From the NCBI GenBank assembly GCA_937911235.1, contig CALDPN010000047.1, positions 1 to 19,048 on the forward strand: a stretch of DNA of 19,048 nucleotides, read 5' to 3'. Below the pieces are notes generated by a model. That model did not search any database. It saw nothing but the letters and a program-made list of their open reading frames with translations, and was not told the origin of the DNA. The translations under genes were made by a program, and so were the position numbers. Numbering within the stretch: the stretch's first letter is position 1; each line of letters begins with the position of its first letter. Of the stretch, positions 14,250 through 19,048 are shown in pieces. This stretch comes from an uncultured Bacteroidales bacterium (lineage in GTDB: Bacteria; Bacteroidota; Bacteroidia; Bacteroidales; Paludibacteraceae).

Positions 14250-15655
14250 TTTATGGTTTTAAGTATATTTTGGTTTACCTTAATGGTATATTTTTCTCTA
14301 AGTTGTTTAATCCAGTTTTTTTCTAGTTCGTCTTGGTATTGGCTAATAACAATGCCACGAACTTTGTTGTATGGCTTGTCGAAATTTCCTTTTTCGTAGA
14401 TAGCTTTTAGGGCTTCTTCGTCTTTAGAGGCTTTGTCCCAAACAACATCTTTGCTAATATTGAAAAGTAGGATGCCGTCGCGATATTCTTGCATTAGGTA
14501 TCCAAATTCTGGATATTTCTTTTCAAGGTTAGCGTCTGCAAATCTTAATACCTCAATGTCTGTTAAGGTGTCTGCTAGTTTGTATTCTTTTCTTGTTTTG
14601 TTTATAAAACTTTCTCTAACTAATGCTGCACGTTCGTCCATTCTTATGCGAGTTTGGATTTGTGGCATCCATCTGTTGTAGTCTGGTTTGTCGTGTTTTT
14701 CGATTAGTTGGATAATGTGAAATCCGTATGGAGCTTCTACCACTTGAGAGAAGTCTCCTGGATATTTAAGTGCAAATGCTGCGTCTTCAAAAAGTTCGTT
14801 TGTTTGGCCTGTTGAAACCCAATATGGAAGAATGCCACCTGGTTTGGTGTTTTTGTCTTCTGAGTGAGCTTTTACAAGGTCTTCAAATAATCCACCGTTT
14901 TCTAGTACAGAGTGAATTCTATGCATTTCTTGTCTGATAGCATCTATTTGAGCAGAGTCTGCATCTTCTGGTTTGCGTTTGAAAATATGGGCTACTTGAA
15001 CTTCGCCTCTTGTAGGTCTTGTTTTGTGTACTTTGATTAGGTGATAACCAAAGTTTGTTTTGATAGGGTCGCTTATTTTTCCTTTTTTAAGTGAGAACGC
15101 TGCATTTTCAAATGGATAAACCATTGTCATGCCTGTGACCCAACCTAAATTGCCTTCGTTGTATCTCACAGAAGGGTCTTCTGAAACTTCAACTGCTAGT
15201 TTGTTGAAGTCCATTTTTTTAGAACGCTTTTTGGCTGCTAAAGCTTTTTCTAAGGCAACAGAGTCTTCTGGGAAATCGGTTCTGAAAAGGATGTGGCTTA
15301 CATAAATATCCTTAAGGAGATTGTTGTAAGCCTCCTTCTCAAATTCTTTTATTTTAACACTGTCGGTTAAATATGCTGCTGCAAGTGGAGCACGATAAGC
15401 GTTGAACTCTTCGCTAAAAGAGTTCGCTGTATCGTATTTTAGTGAATAAGCCTCTTCTACTTTTAGTTTAAAGTTTATAAACATTTCCATATATGCCTCT
15501 GCTGATAGAGTGTCAGACTCTATATGGTTGTTTTTCTTATAGTAGTATTCAAACTCTTGTTTTGAAATTTCTCTGTCATTTATTGTAAGTAGAGTTTGTG
15601 CTACAATAGATGAACAAACTACTAAACTACTAAGTATTAAAGCTAATTTTTTCAT
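14246..15655 (-). CDS. two-domain parvulin peptidyl-prolyl isomerase
   Basis: This is a periplasmic prolyl isomerase of 469 residues with a signal peptide (MKKLALILSSLVVCSSIVAQ). An N-terminal helical region precedes two parvulin domains. The first, about residues 117-213, has VSHILFRTD, EGNLGWVTG, YPFENAAFSLKKG and FGYHLIKVH. The second, about 220-316, has QVAHIFKRK, KPGGILPYW, ELFEDAAFAL and YGFHIIQLIE. Both repeats keep the core motifs, so both may be active. A helical C-terminal region follows. The start overlaps the guaB stop by one base (TAATG), and the end overlaps the next gene by four bases (ATGA). Function in outer-membrane biogenesis is inferred from the neighbours. Confidence 0.9.
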   Translation of the reverse strand: MKKLALILSSLVVCSSIVAQTLLTINDREISKQEFEYYYKKNNHIESDTLSAEAYMEMFINFKLKVEEAYSLKYDTANSFSEEFNAYRAPLAAAYLTDSVKIKEFEKEAYNNLLKDIYVSHILFRTDFPEDSVALEKALAAKKRSKKMDFNKLAVEVSEDPSVRYNEGNLGWVTGMTMVYPFENAAFSLKKGKISDPIKTNFGYHLIKVHKTRPTRGEVQVAHIFKRKPEDADSAQIDAIRQEMHRIHSVLENGGLFEDLVKAHSEDKNTKPGGILPYWVSTGQTNELFEDAAFALKYPGDFSQVVEAPYGFHIIQLIEKHDKPDYNRWMPQIQTRIRMDERAALVRESFINKTRKEYKLADTLTDIEVLRFADANLEKKYPEFGYLMQEYRDGILLFNISKDVVWDKASKDEEALKAIYEKGNFDKPYNKVRGIVISQYQDELEKNWIKQLREKYTIKVNQNILKTIK

Positions 15656-17130
15656 TATTCTCCTCTTGAATAGTTAGGTGCTTCTTGTGTAATAGTAACG
15701 TCGTGTGGGTGATTTTCTTTCACACCAGCAGCTGTGATTCTGGTGAATTTAGCATTGTGAAGCATATCAATGTTTTTAGCTCCGCAATAACCCATACCAG
15801 AACGTAAACCACCAAGTAATTGGTAAACAACTTCGTAAAGTGAACCTTTGTATGGAACGCGTGCTGCGATACCTTCTGGAACAAGTTTCTTAACGTCGTC
15901 TTCTGCATCTTGGAAGTAGCGGTCTTTAGAGCCTTTTTGCATAGCTTCTAGAGAACCCATACCACGATATGATTTGAATTTACGTCCGTTGTAGATGATA
16001 GTGTCGCCAGGAGATTCTTCTACACCTGCAAGTAGTGAACCAACCATGATAGAGCTAGCACCTGCTGCTAGGGCTTTCACCATGTCGCCTGAGTAACGAA
16101 TACCACCGTCGGCGATAACAGGTACGCCTGTGCCTTCAAGTGCTTTTGATACTTCGTAGATAGCAGAAAGTTGAGGAACACCTACACCTGCAATCACACG
16201 GGTAGTACAGATAGAACCAGGTCCGATACCTACTTTAACTGCGTCAGCACCAGCTTCTACTAAAGTTTTAGCAGCTTCTGGAGTAGCAATGTTACCTACT
16301 ACGATATCGATTTGTGGGAATCTTTTCTTAGCTTCTTTAAGTGTGTCGATAACACCTTTTGAGTGACCGTGAGCTGTGTCAATGATGATAGCGTCAACAC
16401 CTGCTTCAACTAGTGCTTCGATACGTTGGAATGTGTCGCCTGTAACGCCAACACCAGCAGCTACGCGAAGACGACCTTTTGAGTCTTTACAAGCCATAGG
16501 TTTGTCTTTAGCTTTGGTGATGTCTTTGTATGTAACAAGACCAACAAGTTTGCCGTCTTTGTCAACTACAGGAAGTTTTTCGATTTTATATTTTTGAAGA
16601 ATTTCTGCTGCGTCTTCTAGGTTTGTGGTTTGGTCTGTTGTAACTAAGTTTTCTTTAGTCATGATTTCGTCAACAGTTTTCTTGGTGTCGCGTTCGAAAC
16701 GAAGGTCGCGGTTTGTAACAATACCAAGTAGAGTGTTGTCTTTATCAACCACAGGGATACCGCCAATGTGGAATTCTTTCATAAGTGCAAGAGCGTCTGC
16801 TACAGTTTTGCCAGAAAGAATGCTCACTGGATCGTATATCATACCGTTTTCTGCACGTTTTACAGTGTGTACTTGGCGAGCTTGTTCTGCGATAGGCATG
16901 TTTTTGTGGATAACGCCGATACCACCCTCACGAGCGATAGCAATAGCAAGCTTAGCTTCTGTAACAGTATCCATTGCTGCAGAAACGATAGGGGTTTTTA
17001 ACTCGATGTTGCGTGAGAAACGTGTTGTAAGAACAACATCACGTGGCACAACTTCTGAATAGGCTGGGATTAGAAGGACGTCGTCGAAGGTAAGACCGTC
17101 CATAACGATTTTGTCTGCAATAAATGACAT
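15655..17130 (-). CDS. guaB: inosine-5'-monophosphate dehydrogenase
   Basis: GuaB oxidises IMP to XMP with NAD+, the committed step to GTP. The 491-residue protein has normal length. The TIM-barrel core is interrupted by two CBS domains at about residues 95-205 (ADALALMKEFHIGGIPVVD and EDAAEILQKYKIEKLPVVD). The catalytic loop GPGSICTTRVIAGVG contains Cys308. Other motifs are DTAHGHS (251-257), the IMP phosphate site DGGIRYSGD (341-349), and the flap GMGSLEAMQKGSKDRY followed by VPEGIAARVPYKG. It leads the minus-strand operon with three folding factors and the OstA-like gene; the metabolic link to these is not obvious. A promoter -7 box lies 29 bases upstream. Confidence 0.98.
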   Translation of the reverse strand: MSFIADKIVMDGLTFDDVLLIPAYSEVVPRDVVLTTRFSRNIELKTPIVSAAMDTVTEAKLAIAIAREGGIGVIHKNMPIAEQARQVHTVKRAENGMIYDPVSILSGKTVADALALMKEFHIGGIPVVDKDNTLLGIVTNRDLRFERDTKKTVDEIMTKENLVTTDQTTNLEDAAEILQKYKIEKLPVVDKDGKLVGLVTYKDITKAKDKPMACKDSKGRLRVAAGVGVTGDTFQRIEALVEAGVDAIIIDTAHGHSKGVIDTLKEAKKRFPQIDIVVGNIATPEAAKTLVEAGADAVKVGIGPGSICTTRVIAGVGVPQLSAIYEVSKALEGTGVPVIADGGIRYSGDMVKALAAGASSIMVGSLLAGVEESPGDTIIYNGRKFKSYRGMGSLEAMQKGSKDRYFQDAEDDVKKLVPEGIAARVPYKGSLYEVVYQLLGGLRSGMGYCGAKNIDMLHNAKFTRITAAGVKENHPHDVTITQEAPNYSRGE

Positions 17131-17158
17131 AGCTATAATATTAGAAATTTATTGCGTG

Positions 17159-17166
17159 CAAATTTA
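17159..17166 (-). promoter_or_regulatory. promoter -7 box of the guaB operon
   Basis: On the minus strand TAAATTTG matches the Bacteroidota -7 consensus TAnnTTTG. Transcription would begin roughly 20-25 bases before the guaB ATG. No -33 TTG is found at the expected distance, where the terminator of the upstream operon sits. Confidence 0.6.
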
Positions 17167-17168
17167 GT

Positions 17169-17205
17169 AAAAAAACTCGGTTTTAGGCGAATTTTATGCC
17201 TAAAA
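17169..17205 (-). terminator. probable terminator after recQ-rnz
   Basis: On the minus strand TTTTAGGC pairs with GCCTAAAA (17198-17205 with 17181-17188) around a nine-base loop. Five bases (CCGAG) and then seven T residues (17175-17169) follow. An outer dyad, TTAGTAAA at 17164-17171 with TTTACTAA at 17206-17213, encloses it and reaches into the guaB -7 box. The five-base gap before the T run makes it less than canonical. Confidence 0.6.
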
Positions 17206-17241
17206 TTTACTAATTGAGCCCTAAAAAATGCTTAAAAAATC

Positions 17242-18153
17242 TTACCAACTAAATTTACTTCCGTCGAGCGATAGTTTTGTGTTTGGGAATATGGCTTTAG
17301 CCTCTTCTAAAAGTGGGTTTAAGTCGGCATATCTGGCAGAATAATGACCGATAATTAACTGTTTTACATTGGCAAGTTTTGCAATGTTTGCAGCATCGCT
17401 TGCGGTGCTATGAAGTGTGGCTTTGCAGCGGTGTCTTTCGGCCTCGGCAAAGGTGGATTCGTGGAAAAGTGTGTCAACTCCCTCAATGATAGGAATGATG
17501 CGCTCGGTGTAGGCTGTGTCTGAGCAATATGCGTATGATTTTGGAGGAGTAGGAGGGGTGATAAGGCGTGAGTTTGGCACAACTCTGCCGTCTTCTGTGA
17601 TAAAATCTGCTCCTTCTTTTATGTTTTTTATGTCTTTAACGCCTATTTTGTAGAACTTAACTAGCTCGCCATCGATGTGTGGAAGGCCTTCTTTTTCTTT
17701 AAATAAAAAGCCACATGTAGGCATGCTGTGAACAAGTGGTATGGTGCTCACGGTAAGGCTTCTGTCTTCGTAGATAACTTCGTTTTTAAGTGGGTCGAAA
17801 TCTTCAAAGAACACCTTGAAGGTGAGGTCTTTACAGAAATAATCTAGCTGAGGCTGTAGGGTTTTCTTTAGGTCTGGGTGAGCGTGGATATACATATCGG
17901 CAGTGTGGTGTAGCATGCCGAGTGTTGATATTACAGAAATAAGACCAAAACAGTGGTCGCCATGCAGGTGGGAGATGAAAACATGTCCCATTCTGTTGGT
18001 TTTAACTTCGTATTTTCTTAGTTGGAACTGTGTGCCGTCTGCACAGTCTATCATAAAACTCTTTTCGTGAGTTTGAAGCACTTGTGAAGAAGAAAATCTG
18101 CCAAACGAAGGTATGGCAGAACCTGTTCCTAGTATGGTTAGATTGAAGTTCAT
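17242..18153 (-). CDS. rnz: ribonuclease Z
   Basis: RNase Z is a metallo-beta-lactamase-fold endonuclease that trims the 3' ends of tRNA precursors. The 303-residue protein is the short bacterial form. It begins with the beta strand NFNLTILGTGSAIPSFGR. The zinc-site motif HLHGDH is at 62-67, with His142 (PLVHSMPT), Asp212 (CSDTAY) and His270 (IGHYSARY) as further ligands. HEST (231-234) is also conserved. All expected ligands are present, so it should be active. The start ATG overlaps the recQ stop by four bases (ATGA), and 111 bases separate its stop from guaB. Confidence 0.96.
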   Translation of the reverse strand: MNFNLTILGTGSAIPSFGRFSSSQVLQTHEKSFMIDCADGTQFQLRKYEVKTNRMGHVFISHLHGDHCFGLISVISTLGMLHHTADMYIHAHPDLKKTLQPQLDYFCKDLTFKVFFEDFDPLKNEVIYEDRSLTVSTIPLVHSMPTCGFLFKEKEGLPHIDGELVKFYKIGVKDIKNIKEGADFITEDGRVVPNSRLITPPTPPKSYAYCSDTAYTERIIPIIEGVDTLFHESTFAEAERHRCKATLHSTASDAANIAKLANVKQLIIGHYSARYADLNPLLEEAKAIFPNTKLSLDGSKFSW

Positions 18154-19048
18154 TTTATTTCAAATGTAATATAGTCTGATGTTTTAATTGCTTTACTGTC
18201 AAGTAGTAATCTAATGGCGCCCAATACTTTATTGGGCTCTTCGTTGAGCTTTGTGATGATAATATTTAGTTTTTGTGCGCCTTCTGTTTTAAGAAGGTTT
18301 ATTATTTTTTCATTGGTGTTGTTTGTCTTGTTTTTCTCTAGACAAACATCGCAAATGCCACAGTTTTGAGTGTTGTCTTCGCCAAAATAGTCAAGCAAAA
18401 GTTTGCTTCTGCAATGATTGTTGCTACTTACGTAGTTTATCATTGTTTCCATTCGGCTTTTGTATCTTGCAAGGCGATGCTCATATACATCGGTAGAAAT
18501 TCTTAAAATTTCTGATGGTATTCTGTCTTGCAAATATCTAATGGCAGGAGAACTTTTCTTTGGTATATAGTCTATGATGCCTGTTTTTCTTAGCCAAGAA
18601 AGTATCTCGTACACTCTGTTTGCGTCCATGCCAGTGTCGAGAGAAATTTCTGTTTCGCTCACAATGGTGTAATCGGCAAATATGCCAGAGTATTTTCTAA
18701 GTAGATATTGCATTACTGTGTCTTCCTCTTCGGAGAATACGGTGTCGTAAAGCAAACGTCTAGATCTGGTAACAATAACTCGAGAGTATTGTTCTTTTTC
18801 TTCTTTGTACTGAATGTATCCGTCTAGGTCTAGGATGCGAATTGCAGCTTGTACAGGCAATATAGGAAGGTGAAACTTACGGCAGAAGTCTTCTAGATTG
18901 AAGTCGAATGTGTTGCCCTCGCCATAGTTTACTCCAAGTTGAAAATAGTTGCCTAGTTGGTTATAAACGTTGCAGATAAATTCTTTTGTAGGGAAATTGT
19001 CTGTAAGACGTTTTTTTATTTGGCTGAGGTCTTTTTTGCTATAAAGAA
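18150..19048 (-). CDS. recQ: ATP-dependent DNA helicase RecQ, C-terminal part
   Basis: RecQ is a 3'-5' DNA helicase for recombinational repair and fork maintenance. Only about the last 299 codons are in the window; the helicase core lies beyond the right edge. The frame is continuous from 19048 down to the TGA at 18152-18150, so a TTG at 18860 is an internal codon and not a start. Visible parts are the segment YNQLGNYFQLGVNYGEGNTF, a winged-helix-like region, and the four-cysteine zinc site (NHCRSKLLLDYFGE, then NCGICDVC). A short helical tail without an HRDC domain ends the protein. This order is typical of the Bacteroidetes RecQ. It overlaps rnz by four bases and is presumably cotranscribed with it. 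Confidence 0.92.
   Translation of the reverse strand, partial: LYSKKDLSQIKKRLTDNFPTKEFICNVYNQLGNYFQLGVNYGEGNTFDFNLEDFCRKFHLPILPVQAAIRILDLDGYIQYKEEKEQYSRVIVTRSRRLLYDTVFSEEEDTVMQYLLRKYSGIFADYTIVSETEISLDTGMDANRVYEILSWLRKTGIIDYIPKKSSPAIRYLQDRIPSEILRISTDVYEHRLARYKSRMETMINYVSSNNHCRSKLLLDYFGEDNTQNCGICDVCLEKNKTNNTNEKIINLLKTEGAQKLNIIITKLNEEPNKVLGAIRLLLDSKAIKTSDYITFEIK

Noticed and set aside
16625..17062. A 145-codon plus-strand frame opposite guaB.
   Set aside because: It is fully antisense to a highly conserved enzyme gene; its sequence shows no domain and no promoter, and it reads as a shadow of guaB codon usage.
18150..18860. A separate 236-residue gene starting at 18860.
   Set aside because: The codon at 18860 is TTG, and the same frame runs open to the window edge with RecQ-like sequence, so it is the C-terminal part of recQ.
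1..19048. CRISPR arrays, tRNA or rRNA genes, insertion sequences, phage or defence genes.
   Set aside because: Scanning both strands showed no regular direct repeats, no tRNA-like or rRNA segments and no transposase or integrase sequences; nearly all bases are in recognised core genes.

Overview
The window is AT-rich chromosomal DNA from a Bacteroidota bacterium, most likely of the order Bacteroidales. Three things point there. Start codons lack clear Shine-Dalgarno sequences and often sit in A-rich contexts. Four promoter -7 boxes match the Bacteroidota consensus TAnnTTTG (pyrH, the YceD gene, trpL and guaB). The gene content is also typical: an OstA-like protein beside SurA/PpiC isomerases, a RecQ of the Bacteroidetes type, and an outer-membrane barrel in an operon with frr and rsgA. 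No mobile element, CRISPR array, tRNA or rRNA gene was seen. Almost everything is core genome.

Layout. (1) Positions 1-2310 on the plus strand hold the end of the alpha ribosomal operon: rpsK (5' part missing), rpsD, rpoA, rplQ, closed by a strong terminator. (2) 2352-3530 is a membrane-anchored calcineurin-like phosphoesterase. (3) 3566-8066 is a tight five-gene operon: pyrH, frr, an Omp85-type barrel without POTRA domains, rsgA, and an orphan sensor histidine kinase. (4) 8069-8908 has its own promoter and carries the YceD/DUF177 gene and rpmF, ending in a strong terminator. (5) 8889-10524 is a tryptophan-responsive unit: a promoter embedded in the preceding terminator, a 15-codon leader peptide with three consecutive Trp codons, mutually exclusive antiterminator and terminator hairpins, then a lone trpB2-type tryptophan synthase beta gene. 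(6) 10453-17166 on the minus strand is the operon guaB, a two-domain parvulin, a SurA-like lipoprotein, a SurA-like isomerase, and an OstA/LptA-like protein. It runs tail to tail into trpB, and the two genes share a TTAA for their stop codons. (7) 17169-19048 on the minus strand is recQ (N-terminus outside the window) overlapping rnz, with a terminator just before the guaB promoter.

How the genes work together. Regions 1-4 serve transcription and translation (ribosomal proteins, RNA polymerase alpha, ribosome recycling, 30S maturation) and the pyrimidine supply for RNA. The barrel, parvulins, lipoprotein and OstA protein form an envelope-assembly set for outer-membrane proteins and lipopolysaccharide. 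The most notable element is the trp attenuator in front of a single trpB2 gene at 8912-9040. Its leader peptide, antiterminator and terminator can all be read directly in the sequence, and the geometry fits ribosome-mediated attenuation.
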